Assembly (NCBI GenBank): GCA_951394045.1
Contig: OX595993.1
Span: 744,001 to 808,000 of the forward strand
DNA: 64,000 bases
From: Nitzschia sp. DOCU1
Lineage: Eukaryota > Bacillariophyta > Bacillariophyceae > Bacillariales > Bacillariaceae
Direction: 5' to 3'
A program made the position numbers and the translations under genes. Every line of letters begins with the position of its first letter. Position 1 is the stretch's first letter. Under the pieces are notes generated by a model. The model was not told where the DNA came from and did no database searches. It was given only the letters and a program-made list of their open reading frames with translations. Below, one piece after another: positions 21,054 to 31,640 of the stretch.

Positions 21054-22325
21054 GGTTGTTTGCCTCGGCTTCGGATACAAAACTGACTCGAAAAGGAAGC
21101 TAGAATTGACCCTATGAGCCTGTATGGGAGCTGCGTTTATTGAAAAGCTCAATCTACCAATGCAATGTTTGTGACAAGTTGTAGAGATGATGCCGAAAGG
21201 AGATGAATGTGTTACTGCATGACTACAGGAAACCCACACTAGGTAAAGTCTGAAGCGCAGAAGCACAGAATCTAATTTTCGGCCCCATAAAATCCAGCAT
21301 TTGATGGGCGCGCACCTCGACAAATTTTCAATTGCCTTTCCTGCATTGGAATACCAGTCATTAATTAATATTTTACGAGGATCGACGCCAACGGTCGTTT
21401 ATCAATTAAAGGAAAATGCTCATCCGGCTTAATCGATTAAAGGAAAATACTTCTCCTCCTAGTCGCTAAGTATATGATGACTGGAAACCCTAGAAACGCG
21501 ACAACCCCATAATTATATATCTATCACGTGGGATACCAATCGTGGAAGCCAGACTCCCCAAGACACACAAAAGCGCCTGATAAAAGCCAACGCTTAACAC
21601 CTTGAAAATATCATTTAAAAACTAGTGAACGAGTTTCCAAAGCGAACGAGCGTCGAGCTCTCCTCTCTGGATAGTACTCACACAAACAAACAAAGCGGCA
21701 TCGCAACAGCGATACAAACACAACCCCACAAAAGGGGGTCGTAGTTGTTGGGGGGGGGGGGTGCACGAGTCAAGGCGGTGCGTGAAATGCCAAGACCATG
21801 CGTGGAGGTTATTGTGCAAGCACAAGGGAACCTCCCCAGATCAAAAAGTAGTCTAACAAGTAAGGCACAGTGTGCCTAATCAATTTGTCAGAATTGATAG
21901 AACAGTTACTACACAAGATCAAAGCCAATAGGCGAAGAGAGATGGGTCATGCACTAAAATGAACTGTGAGGTAGGAAATCTTGGGGTCAAATAAATTTGA
22001 AAGGGTGTTGTAGATTAGGTTTAATTTGATCTTCTTCCCAACGCGAACACATACCAGGCAGTTCGCATTCGACATGGTTCCACCAATCATTACGCAGACG
22101 GAGTATTTTCGCGCCGGGCGGCTCATGCAAGTGCACCCGGCAGTGACCTTTCATCACGCCATTCATTTTTAGTCGTCGACGAGGTCGGAGTACAAGCGTC
22201 AGAATTTCTCAACAATCCAATTTTCCGGCATCAATCTCAGATTTGATCCACTTCACATCTTTGGGACGGTCATTATACTTGTGGAAATTTCATATCCTCT
22301 TGCCTTGCCGTCGTTGAACTTCACC
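21054..22325. other. Intergenic, no gene seen
   Basis: Between divergently transcribed genes. There is a run of 12 G at 21750-21761, a short direct repeat ATTAAAGGAAAAT (21405 and 21436) overlapping the palindrome TTAATCGATTAA, and AT-rich sequence near 21,350-21,620. It probably contains both promoters. Confidence 0.5.
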
Positions 22326-23698
22326 ATGATGCAATCCATCCTTTCTTCGAGCCGATTGACTGCGAGCCGAGTAGTCTCCAGCAACACTTGGCCGATCGGT
22401 CGTCGCACTCCAGTTCCTCGACGATTCAAGTCGACTCCTGCCGTCGACAAAACAGCAGCAGCAGCCCCCACCGCGGAGACTAGTTCTGCGTCTTCTTCTG
22501 TTCCAGTCGGTGCCTCCCTAGCCGCCGCCCTTGCGGGTGTGACTGTCGTTTCGGTTGGAGCGGCAGCCGTCGAATATGCCACCGCCGACACGTGTTTGCC
22601 TTATTCTTCCCATGGTCAACGGTTCGACCAAAACTCGTTTCAAGGACGCTTTGCTCGTATGCTCTTGGCATGCGACCCCCGACTGTTGTTGTATACGGAA
22701 TCTCAAGTCCGACAAGCCCAAGCACTCTTGGAAACGGCCGATAACTACCGAGACGACCGAAGCATGGATCGAACCTTGTGGGAAGCCCGAAGGATTGCCG
22801 ATGCGGCCTTGCATCCTGACACTGGCGAGGTGATTCCTCGTCCCTTTCGAATGAGTGGTTATGTTCCTTATAATGGTCCTATTTGTGTGGCCATGGTGGC
22901 GGCCACTTCCACTCCATCCTTGTTGTTTTGGAGTTGGGTCAATCAGTCGCAAAATGCACTCGTCAATTACTATGTGAGTATAAATTCGATGACGACCGAC
23001 GAAATTCGTCAGGCAACATACATGGCGTCTGACAATGCCCCCACTTTTTGTTTCTTTCTTCTTTTAATTTTTCATTCCAGAACCGAAATGCTTCCAGCCC
23101 CATGAGCAATGAAACCCTGCTGAAATCTTATAGTGCAGCCGTCGGTTCGGCCTTGACGGTCGCCTTTGGACTGGCTACCTTTATTCAAAAACGATATTCA
23201 CCCGCACAAGCCAAGCATCTCATGAAATTCGTCGCCTTTCCATCGGCCGTCGTGGCGAGCTCCTTGAATTGTTATATCGTTCGTAGTCCCGAAATTGAAA
23301 CTGGCATTCCCTTGATGGATGAAAACGCACAAGCCATTATGGTGTTGGACGCCAACAACAAAATGGTACCAGCGGTTTCACAAGAGGCTGCAACACGGGG
23401 AGTCAATTCCACTACCATGAGCCGTGCTTTGTTGCAAGCTCCTGTTTATTTTTTGCCGCCACTCTTGTTGGGATTGGGTCCCTTTGCCAAGTTCTTGGCG
23501 AAACGACCCACAGCCAGAGTTCCCATGACAACCTTTTTGCTCTTGACATCGTTTGGGTTGGGATTACCAGCGACGGTTGCCATTTTTCCACAAATCACTA
23601 CCATTGATGCCGATCAAGTGGAACCTGCCTTTCAAAATTTGCAAAACCCCAACACACAAACACCCTACACTGTCTACTACTACAACAAGGGTCTATAA
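22326..23698 (+). CDS. Sideroflexin, mitochondrial carrier
   Basis: Two exons, 22326-22973 and 23081-23698, with an intron of 107 nt (GTGAGT...TTCCAG) in phase 0; 421 residues. ATG 22326 lies in CACCATGATG. Sideroflexins are inner-membrane proteins; animal members import serine for one-carbon metabolism. Signature parts: RQAQALLETADNY, HPDTGEVIPRPFRMSGYVPYN given in two pieces as HPDTGE and PRPFRMSGYVP, then a split NQSQNALVNYY / NRNASSP motif that spans the splice junction, which confirms the intron. Four to five hydrophobic segments follow (CVAMVAATSTPSLLFW, SALTVAFGLATF, FVAFPSAVVAS, YFLPPLLLGLGPF, TFLLLTSFGLGLP). The N-terminus (SSRLTASRVVSSNTWPIGRR) is basic and Ser-rich, a plausible mitochondrial presequence, with an extra hydrophobic stretch near residues 65-85. 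Confidence 0.9.
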
Positions 23699-24468
23699 GA
23701 TAGACAATCAGAGGGGGGTTTTGGTGAAAATAACAATTGGTTCATAAAAACACACACAAGCAATATACAGACAACCAGAACAAAAACAATAACTCCTGCT
23801 CGTCATCCCTCAGGCCAGTTAATCTCGTACTATTTCTTTTGCGTCATTCCTCAATAGCCATAAAGTAACAAGCATTCCACAAAAAGTCCTCGATTTGTGT
23901 TGGTGTGCCCGTAGTACTCCTTCCTGTTTTGGGTGGTTCAAGAACAAGAGTCAAAGAAAGTAGCGTCTGCGACGACGACGACAAAGGAAGAAATATGCAG
24001 CATGATACTGCTACTAGTTCCTCCTGCCATCCTACTACTAGAATAGCAGCCCACGCCAAGCGTCTCCTGCTGGTGGGGAGTTCTACAGTAGACTAGCGAC
24101 CCTATAGAATGTATAGTAGTTTCGGGGACCATCACTGTTCTCGCCTTTTAGATTCGTCTGTCCATGATGGGCCTCACGAGGATTAGGGATGCCACGAGTT
24201 TCATTACGCAGCGACGGACAGATCACAACTACATCTTATTAAGCACGCCTTCACTCTGAACCCTCTATCATCTAAATAATCCTCTCACTATTTTTGCCAC
24301 AAAGTCGTCTGTCCGCCTCGCCAATCTATCACGATCTTTGGCAAACCTCCACTCGCGTCACATCACCTCGTGACATGACTTTTGCCCATTTTCACTTTAC
24401 CGCCTGATGCTCAACATTGTAAACTCTTTGTGTATTCGTACCCTATTTCAACACTAAAGCACCAGACG
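23699..24468. other. Intergenic, no gene seen
   Basis: No credible ORF. It holds the 3' region of the sideroflexin gene and the promoter/leader of the dioxygenase, with scattered CTA/TAG-rich words (24,010-24,120). Confidence 0.5.
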
Positions 24469-25365
24469 ATGAGTGCCAGCACGAAAGCAACAACAACAAC
24501 ATCAGCAGCTAGTAGTACGCCGCCACTTCATCCAGTCACAAAGCAGGTACTCGATTGCCTGGATGCTGAAAATCCTCGCACGCAAGAAATTTTGAGTCAT
24601 CTCATTTCGTCGTTGCATGATTTTGTGCAAAATGTCCGACCCACAACCAAAGAATGGTTCCAAGCCATTGAATTCTTGACACGTACTGGCCAGAAATGTG
24701 ACGAGAAACGTCAAGAATTCATTCTCTTGTCCGATGTCTTGGGCATTAGCATGCTAGTGGATTCTCTTCAAAATACCCAGGACGTGCCGGGGGCGACGCC
24801 GAGTACAGTGCAAGGTCCGTTTCACGCACCGTCGGATCCTGCTGATATGGGAGATCAAATCGCCCATGGTCTGGAACAAGAACGAGGAGAAGCTGTGTGG
24901 GTGCAAGGAATCATTCAAGATGCATCTACAGGACAACCGATTGGCGAGGCCACTCTCGATGTGTGGCAAAGTGACGATTTGGGATACTATGATTTACAGA
25001 CGCACCAGGACAAGAAGAATTTACGTGCGACCTTTACTACCGCGTCGGATGGTCGTTATTGGTTTCAGACGATTCGTCCGGCAAGTTATCCAGTGCCGAC
25101 CGATGGACCCGTAGGAGAACTTTTGAAAGCCATGGGGAGACATGCCATGCGACCAGCACACATTCACTTTTTAGTGCAAGCTCCGGGATATCGACGACTT
25201 GTGACACATTTATTTGTCCAAGGTGATCCCTATCTAGAATCGGATGCTGTGTTTGGCGTTAAAGATGCTTTGATTGTGGAATTTGTCAAGAATAATGAAA
25301 CAGGAGGTTATATGGTGGACTTTACCATTGGACTTGTACCGGATGACGAAACAAGGACAACGTAA
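24469..25365 (+). CDS. Intradiol ring-cleavage dioxygenase (catechol/hydroxyquinol 1,2-dioxygenase type)
   Basis: ATG 24469 (ACGATGAGT) to stop at 25365; 298 residues, a normal length for the family; the open frame upstream has only TTG. These non-haem Fe(III) enzymes open catechol-type rings between the two hydroxyls to give muconates or maleylacetate. All four iron ligands are visible: Tyr in DDLGYYD (about 174), Tyr in RPASYPVP (207), and both His in RPAHIHF (231 and 233). The N-terminal helical dimerisation region (about 20-110) has TKEWFQAIEFLTRTGQKC, as in hydroxyquinol dioxygenases. There is no signal peptide, so it is likely cytosolic. I see no neighbouring ring-cleavage pathway gene. 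Such genes are typical of bacteria and fungi, so an ancient transfer into the diatom line is possible. Confidence 0.88.
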   Translation: MSASTKATTTTSAASSTPPLHPVTKQVLDCLDAENPRTQEILSHLISSLHDFVQNVRPTTKEWFQAIEFLTRTGQKCDEKRQEFILLSDVLGISMLVDSLQNTQDVPGATPSTVQGPFHAPSDPADMGDQIAHGLEQERGEAVWVQGIIQDASTGQPIGEATLDVWQSDDLGYYDLQTHQDKKNLRATFTTASDGRYWFQTIRPASYPVPTDGPVGELLKAMGRHAMRPAHIHFLVQAPGYRRLVTHLFVQGDPYLESDAVFGVKDALIVEFVKNNETGGYMVDFTIGLVPDDETRTT

Positions 25366-25606
25366 TGCCAATCATGCCAAGGAGTTGTTGGAGTATGACT
25401 ACAAGGCAGCCGCAAAACGTGCAACAGCAGCAGCTGCTGCTGCGATAAAGCGACACTGTCCTACTTTTCTTCTTCGCGGTGGTTGCTTGTATCACGGTCA
25501 GACAGTCGACGAAAAGCCATGCCTTGTCGTCGTCGAAAGGACAGCGCAGCAGCAGCAACTAGAAGCAAGAAGTGCACGACGAACGAAACACACGCAAACA
25601 CGGCTG

Positions 25607-26038
25607 TCACCTTGGTTCAATTATTCCATTACAAATTTCCACTACGGTTTTGAATCCTCTCATGACGAGTAATGTTCTTCTGGCACGTTCCAACACGTTG
25701 CGCCACCACTTCTCGTCTTGGGGATGCCCTTCTCCACCACCCCACGACTTTTGCATGGGAGCTTCGCAATGAATTTTGAGACCAGCACCCGACAAACTTG
25801 CAAATAGCGGGAAAAGGAATTCAGGGATTTGTTCAAAGACAATCGCACGCTCTTCGACCTCTCCCCCTTCCGCCGCCGCCGCCTTCTTTTTGAACTCGCC
25901 TGCTTCGGCGTCGTAATAAATAACACCTTCGGGCGTGCTGGATTTAGGACTCACACGTTGTTCATCACAATCACAAGGGTTGGGGAAATTGGTGCATGGC
26001 CCTGTTGGTTCATAAACTTGAAACCCGGTAATGACCAT
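25607..26038 (-). CDS. Uncertain ORF, possible remnant or 3' exon
   Basis: ATG at 26038 (MVITGFQVYEPTG) to stop at 25607; 143 residues. The frame stays open, and still reads like protein, up to about 26167 (PWNLCHHLTTGVPLGLAI), with no ATG and no obvious splice acceptor. This suggests a truncated gene or a missed upstream exon. It contains a Cys cluster (CTNFPNPCDCDEQ) and a Lys/Ala/Glu-rich middle; no family is recognised. It lies head-to-head with the ORF at 26149. Confidence 0.35.
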   Translation of the reverse strand: MVITGFQVYEPTGPCTNFPNPCDCDEQRVSPKSSTPEGVIYYDAEAGEFKKKAAAAEGGEVEERAIVFEQIPEFLFPLFASLSGAGLKIHCEAPMQKSWGGGEGHPQDEKWWRNVLERARRTLLVMRGFKTVVEICNGIIEPR

Positions 26039-26148
26039 GCCGGGATCACATTCAAGTCTGCCAAGTGGCCCGTCTACAATGGCGAGGCCAAGAGGGACCC
26101 CGGTAGTCAAATGGTGGCACAAATTCCACGGACAGTGTGACAGTGGGA

Positions 26149-26847
26149 ATGAATAATCACATGAGCATCAAGGGAGGCAAATTAAAACGTTGTCGTGGGG
26201 TCAGTGAGACGGCGGCCTGCACCAACGGGCATCCCTTTGTTCCAATCGGCCCCGAATCGCAGCAAGAAAATTTTCAACCCGCTGTCATGTTGGCCATTCG
26301 GAATTTCGCTTCAGCCTTTCCGGTCGGCCATACCGACAAGCATATTGCCTACCATGGAGGTCAGGGACAAGCACCTGAAGAACAATGGCGCAAGATTCGA
26401 GATGAGGACATGGAAAGTAGTTTACAAACGTGGAGAGACATGATTCAATGGTGGAAGCAAGCCGACTATTATCATATTGCTCTCTACCTTCCATTTGAAT
26501 GGCTCTTATCGCCCAACAAAGGTCCTATTTTGGTTCAACAATTGGCCGATGTCTATCAACAAGCTGGCTTTGAAGTGGCATCCACGCCGCAGGATATTTC
26601 GTGTATATGGTATCAAGTCGCACACAAAGAGTGGCAACGACAAGAACAACTGCAAGAATATCAACCAGGATATACAGTCGAGCAAAAAGAGTATATTCTG
26701 AATCAATATCAAGCGTTTCTGCAAGAATCGAAGGACGACCCCATCTTGACCCAAATCCTTGTAGAGTACATGCAAGACGTTGAGAAGAATACCAAGATTG
26801 ACCGGCCATCAAGCAAAACCAAGAATGAGACCACAGCATCTGTCTAG
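26149..26847 (+). CDS. Possible partial sulfotransferase-like protein
   Basis: ATG 26149 to stop at 26847; 232 residues; an in-frame stop lies at 26104. Middle region: AVMLAIRNFASAFPVGHTDK then EEQWRKIRDEDM and YYHIALYLPFEWLL, reminiscent of the PAPS 3'-phosphate region ('R-N-P') and following helices of algal sulfotransferase-like proteins. No P-loop precedes it, so the N-terminal half of such an enzyme would be missing. Either a 5' exon lies further upstream or this is a remnant. There is no TM segment. Confidence 0.45.
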   Translation: MNNHMSIKGGKLKRCRGVSETAACTNGHPFVPIGPESQQENFQPAVMLAIRNFASAFPVGHTDKHIAYHGGQGQAPEEQWRKIRDEDMESSLQTWRDMIQWWKQADYYHIALYLPFEWLLSPNKGPILVQQLADVYQQAGFEVASTPQDISCIWYQVAHKEWQRQEQLQEYQPGYTVEQKEYILNQYQAFLQESKDDPILTQILVEYMQDVEKNTKIDRPSSKTKNETTASV

Positions 26848-27037
26848 GAACAAATAACCTGGTTGGCTGGTGTTGCCTCACGTTTTACTCGGACGATTGC
26901 AAGCTAGAGACATTCCGACTACTTTTGAGTCCCAGCTGGCACGATGGCTCCCTGCTACGTTGTTGCAACTAAGACCAAGATAACTTAGAGATTGTACTAC
27001 TTTTGCTGAAACAGATGGGCTTAATATTCATCGCATT

Positions 27038-28381
27038 TCAACAGTAATGGATTGGCGGCAAACCACCGTTTTCAATCATACCCACCCCATCGGGTCCATG
27101 GCGGAAATTGAGTGGATTGCTGCCGTTACTTGCTTTGGACAGTACGTATCGTACAGTCCAAACATCTGTCGAATACGACGACCCAAATGTACCAACAAAT
27201 GCCTTGGCCTGGACGGCGATGAAGAAGTTAATGATTTGTGCGGCAGTATGGACTTGTTCCGGAGGTACATCCTGAAGCGATGCAACTAAATTTTCGCCTC
27301 CCTCGCGCACTGGAACGCGGCCCTCCCAGAGTCCGTGTTCCGCGGCATCATTGAGTGTCTTCAAATTTTCATCGGCCAGTTCTTGGAGTGCAGGAAAGGC
27401 TGGACCTTCCATGCCGCTTCTGCTGATACATACGAATGCCTGGTCGTATTTGGGTTGGGGCCTCTCTGGCATAGTAAGATCTGAAAAGAAATCACTGCCT
27501 TGAATCATGTCGAAGATGAGCGTCAAATTCTTTGCCATGCGTCTGGAGCATCGGTGCGCCAACATTTCAGGTTCGCATCGTGGGTGAATGGCCAAAAGTC
27601 CAGTGCTAGAGGAATTCACAATAGATTGGACTGCCCGTGCCAAATGAGGAGCTGGACGCAGGGCTTCCGTTATTGCCTCTTCTATCAGAGTCAGACCCGG
27701 GTTTTCTCGTTTATAGGATATGTAGATATTCCAAGTTCGCCCATTACCTTGTCGGGGCCCAGATCCGTATGCATAGGGCGCCGTGCAATTTTCAACCAGC
27801 GGAAACAAATCAGGTCCCCGTTTGTTCGCTACCAAAAGGACACTCGTGTCATTGATGTCCCGAAACATGGAAAGTTCAGGATCCCAGTCGGGGTGAAGCT
27901 GTGGTGAATATCCCACGAGCCGGGGCAAAATGTGGCTCCCATATCGATCTGATACCGCATTCCAGTGATCCACATCAAATAATGACTGAAACGGAATCCT
28001 TCCCAAACTATAGCTGGAAGGATTGCGTGACGACACTACATAGTTGTCGAATCGTAGACTGTCCAACAACAAGTTTTTCATATTCTGGCTTTGTGCGTAA
28101 ATAACGAGCCCTGTCAATCGCATGTGCTGATTTCGAAACCCGCCAATGAGCCGAGGATCCAACAGAGCCAGTGTTGACCCTGATGACTCTACCTCCATTC
28201 TTGCAGCAATGCTTGTAGGCCCGTCCATGACGTCCTGAAATGCAGTTGACGAGGTCCATTCGGATAGTAGATTCAAACTCGCAAAAAATGGCATTGAAAA
28301 CCCCAGGACCAATAACACGAAAATCGCCAAAACATAGTAGACGCCCATTAGGAATCCGCGGCGATTCAACTTCACTTTCAT
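27038..28381 (-). CDS. O-fucosyltransferase-like type II membrane glycosyltransferase
   Basis: ATG 28381 to stop at 27038; 447 residues, one exon. A short basic head is followed by a signal anchor (about residues 13-35, VYYVLAIFVLLVLGFSMPFF), then a luminal domain. GGFRNQHMRLTG (about 80-91) resembles the GDP-binding GG.RNQ start of GDP-fucose protein O-fucosyltransferases. AIHPRCEPEM fits the H-x-R-x-E region, and AFVGTFGSSYSTDVW near the C-terminus fits the conserved F.G...S segment. Likely Golgi/ER; acceptor unknown. Divergent from the MsrA gene (441 bp between the ATGs). Confidence 0.65.
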   Translation of the reverse strand: MKVKLNRRGFLMGVYYVLAIFVLLVLGFSMPFFASLNLLSEWTSSTAFQDVMDGPTSIAARMEVESSGSTLALLDPRLIGGFRNQHMRLTGLVIYAQSQNMKNLLLDSLRFDNYVVSSRNPSSYSLGRIPFQSLFDVDHWNAVSDRYGSHILPRLVGYSPQLHPDWDPELSMFRDINDTSVLLVANKRGPDLFPLVENCTAPYAYGSGPRQGNGRTWNIYISYKRENPGLTLIEEAITEALRPAPHLARAVQSIVNSSSTGLLAIHPRCEPEMLAHRCSRRMAKNLTLIFDMIQGSDFFSDLTMPERPQPKYDQAFVCISRSGMEGPAFPALQELADENLKTLNDAAEHGLWEGRVPVREGGENLVASLQDVPPEQVHTAAQIINFFIAVQAKAFVGTFGSSYSTDVWTVRYVLSKASNGSNPLNFRHGPDGVGMIENGGLPPIHYC

Positions 28382-28822
28382 GCTGTCAGGATGCAGTAGT
28401 TTTGATAGCTTTTATTGCGCCGCATTCAATATCTGTCATCCTCGGTCAATGATTTCAATGCTTTCTCTGTTTTTGTGCCGCTACGGAACCAAAAAGAGGT
28501 GCAGGTGCCTCTCCGTTTCGTTTTTATTTTGTTGTTGTCGTGTATCCATTAGAGGTGTTCTTATAGTTCTTGGTTTATTTGATGGGATTTACCTTTTACG
28601 GCTAAGACGAACCACTTGGAGTTTGATTAGGAAACACCCTAAACCTCATCATGCATATACCAGGCTAATCGGGCGACTCATACGATCAGGGCAGACTCAC
28701 TCGTCTTTTTTGCGATATTAGATCTTGCCGAATATACGACCATGACATGACGATGCTGTTTGAGGCAAGAGTGTGGCGTTTGATGATTCATTCTTCCAAA
28801 TCGGTTGGCAGCATTCTTAACA
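28382..28822. promoter_or_regulatory. Shared promoter region of a divergent gene pair
   Basis: A 441-bp gap between the start codons of the FucT-like gene (minus) and MsrA (plus). No gene is seen in it. It must hold both 5' leaders; no specific element is recognised. Confidence 0.4.
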
Positions 28823-29782
28823 ATGAGACGGATCGTGTTTTCTTCCTCTAGTAGTAGCACTACTGGTAGAACCAAGGCGACAACGATGGCAGCCGCCTGG
28901 GTCATTTCCGTGTGTTCCGTCTCGGCGGCCGTGACCCGAAATGGCGGTTGCGCTGCTTTTTCCCACACTAGTAGTAGCCAACCCAGCCATGTAGCGATAC
29001 GGCAAGCTTCCTCTCACATCATCAAGTCATCCGCGTTTTTCCGATCACATGGCGGCCGGCCGTCATCTTCTTGGAAGTGGCAAAACCCGCATGTCTCTCG
29101 ACGACAAGGACGATCGCCGGGTCCCTTGTTCATGGCCGATTGGTGGCAATCCTTTTTTGGAGGTGGAGCGTACAATTTGGCTATTGACTATGATTCACTC
29201 GAGTATCCAGCTCCCGAATTAGCCGAATGTGCCAAACAGGGAGACATTCCTCTTGTTTCACCGTCCAAACCGCACTTGGAACTCGCCACCTTTGCAGGTG
29301 GATGCTTCTGGGGACTCGAACTAGCCTTTCAACGCACACAAGGAGTGGAGTATACCGTCGTGGGGTACACGCAAGGAAGCGAAACCTGTCCGAATTATGA
29401 ACAAGTAGGAGCTGGAAATACAGGGCATACCGAAGCCGTATGTGTGTATTTTGATCCCAAGGTAGTTTCGTATTCAGAATTGGTGGCCATGTTTTTGAAG
29501 CGCATTGATCCTACCACTGTCAATGGGCAAGGCCGAGACTATGGAAAGCAATATAGGACGGGCATTTACTATCATTCCGAAGCGCAAAAACAAGTGGCTC
29601 AGTCCGCATTGGCGCAGGCGCAATCGTCCTACACCAAGCCGATTGCGACGGAATGGCGGCCGGCCATGCCCTTTTGGCCGGCCGAAGATTATCATCAACA
29701 ATATCTCGCCAAGGGTGGGAGGTTTGGAGTTCCACAATCAACAGAGAAGAATTGTCAAGATGAAATTCGATGCTATGGTTAA
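28823..29782 (+). CDS. MSRA: Peptide methionine sulfoxide reductase MsrA, probably organellar
   Basis: ATG 28823 (AACAATGAG) to stop at 29782; 319 residues; the frame upstream has only TTG. MsrA reduces methionine-S-sulfoxide in oxidised proteins. The catalytic motif is GGCFWG (Cys about 161). Further family segments are GYTQG, GNTGHTEAV, NGQGRDYGKQYRTGIY and EDYHQQYL. The C-terminal CQDEIRC (about 311 and 317) matches the resolving-cysteine tail of plant MsrA. The first 110 residues are an extension: a signal-peptide-like hydrophobic stretch (AAAWVISVCSVSAAVT), then GGCAAFSHTSSS, which resembles the ASAFAP-type cleavage site of diatom plastid proteins, then a Ser/Arg-rich transit-like region. 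Plastid import is inferred. Confidence 0.9.
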   Translation: MRRIVFSSSSSSTTGRTKATTMAAAWVISVCSVSAAVTRNGGCAAFSHTSSSQPSHVAIRQASSHIIKSSAFFRSHGGRPSSSWKWQNPHVSRRQGRSPGPLFMADWWQSFFGGGAYNLAIDYDSLEYPAPELAECAKQGDIPLVSPSKPHLELATFAGGCFWGLELAFQRTQGVEYTVVGYTQGSETCPNYEQVGAGNTGHTEAVCVYFDPKVVSYSELVAMFLKRIDPTTVNGQGRDYGKQYRTGIYYHSEAQKQVAQSALAQAQSSYTKPIATEWRPAMPFWPAEDYHQQYLAKGGRFGVPQSTEKNCQDEIRCYG

Positions 29783-29960
29783 TGAAATCATTGATTGGTG
29801 ATTCCTATAGTCTTATTTTTTGTGTTGTTTTCATGTCCTAGCCGTAGCCAAACAGTTGCAGAACTCATGTAGAACCACGGCCCATGGCTTTTGACAAATG
29901 TTTCTTCTTTCGCTTCTGTGCGGTCCCATCCGACTCTACTAGTAGTAGTAACGATGGTAG

Positions 29961-31640
29961 CTAGGCGCATCCAAACTCGTCGTCGCAACAAGTCGTGCAG
30001 CAGGAACATTGCACTTCACTGCAATCCGACCAAAAGTCCAAGAATTCCAATTCACAAATCGCATCACATATCGAAGGTCCCAAATCATTCGAATCAATAT
30101 AAAATAACTCCAATCGATCCAATGCTTGAAACTCGCACGGAACACTCCCTGTCAACTTGTTGTCAAAGAACGAAAGACCCGCAAGATGGGTCATTGCCGC
30201 CATTTCCGAAGGGATTGTTCCTTCCAGTTGATTGGAACCCAAATCCAATACTTGCAATGTCGTGAGGAGGCCAAGCTCACTGGGGATAGTGGAACCAATC
30301 TCGTTGGCAAACACAGTCAAATGAGTCAAGGCGCCTCCAAACAATCCCAGTTCCGTGGGCAAGCTTCCAGTCAATGCATTCGTAGAAAGATCGAAATGTT
30401 CCAAAGTCGTCATCACGTTCATCATGGTTGGGATAGTTCCACCCAATGTATTTTCCTGTAACCGCAAAACTTGCAGAGAATCCGACAGCATTGTCACTTC
30501 CGGTGGGAAAACACCCACCAGATTGTTCGCTCTCAAATCCAACTCAATCAACCTTCCATCCTGGTCACAAATGGTGCTCGACTTGCTTGTCGAGAACCAA
30601 ATGCACTCGTCGGCGCTTGTCAACCACATGAAGTTGTCTTTCCACTCCTCTCCAGCGGTAGCATAGAACAAGGTCGCCAAAGCGTATCGCTGGAGCAATT
30701 GATCTTCATCCAAAAAGTCACTATTGTCAGGCGACTTGATCCATGCCAGCGCTTGCGATTGGGGCGAATATGGATCTGCCAAGCTAGCACCCCGGTCGGG
30801 GGAGTTGGCAACAATCAAATCTCGCACCGCGTCACCTGACTGGCTGTTGCATTCAATGTTGGTACAGCAACTGCACGAAAACGTGGCGCTGCAAGTTGCT
30901 TCAAGTTCCTCCAACAGGGGCAAGTCACAAACCTGCTGTGGCATTGTCCCCGTAAACAAGTTATTCCGTAGGTGCAGACTGCGCAAGCTGCTCAGCAAAC
31001 CCAATTCGGTCGGGAGAGTACCGGTGAAGACGTTGTTGTTGAGCCAGAGAGTCTCCAAAGACGTCAAGACACCGATTTGTGTCGGAAGCGAACCGGTTAA
31101 TAGGTTGCTGTCCACATCTACATACTGCAGATTGGACAAAAACTCAATCGTAGTAGGGATGCTTCCAGAAAGTTGGTTCGAGAACATGTCAAAAGCAACC
31201 AAATTGCTCAAATAGCCAATTTCAAGCGGTAGAGATCCAACAACGCTGTTGTCGTAAAAGTCAATCACCTTGAGTTGATCCTTAAGCATCGCTAGGTCGA
31301 TCCACGGGATCGTTCCAGCAACTTTGTTCTCGTCCAAGTCAAATTCATCCAACAAACCATTGAGGTCACAGACGGGGTTTTCGGTTTCTGCAGTATACCA
31401 CTCGCACTCATCTTGATCGGTCAGCCAACCTTGGTTGTTTGCCCACTGAGTTCCATCAGTAGAGTAGAACAAAGTGGCCATAGCATAACGCTGTAGGATG
31501 CGATCGGGAGGATATGCTGATAAATTTTCATTGCCTTCCACCCAGTCCAATGCCATAGCTTGTGGGCTGTTCGGGTCGCTGAGCGGTAAGTCTCCCTGCT
31601 CATACAATTCTGCCCGTAAGTTTGCAACTAGCGAGTACAC
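29961..31640 (-). other. Two LRR ectodomains of the giant protein
   Basis: Domain A (about 30830-31640) and domain B (about 29961-30820) share one plan: a helical N-cap with LQRYA-ATLFY and a conserved W, a C-x-W...C pair (DECEWY ... VCDLNG; DECIWF ... ICDQDG), five to seven 24-residue LRRs with (L/F)(T/S)G(S/T)(I/L)P, and a Cys-rich end (CSATFSCSCC; CSEVQCSCCTTCC). The pair looks like an internal tandem duplication that has diverged. Secreted LRRs with Cys caps usually bind ligands or other surface proteins. Confidence 0.85.
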
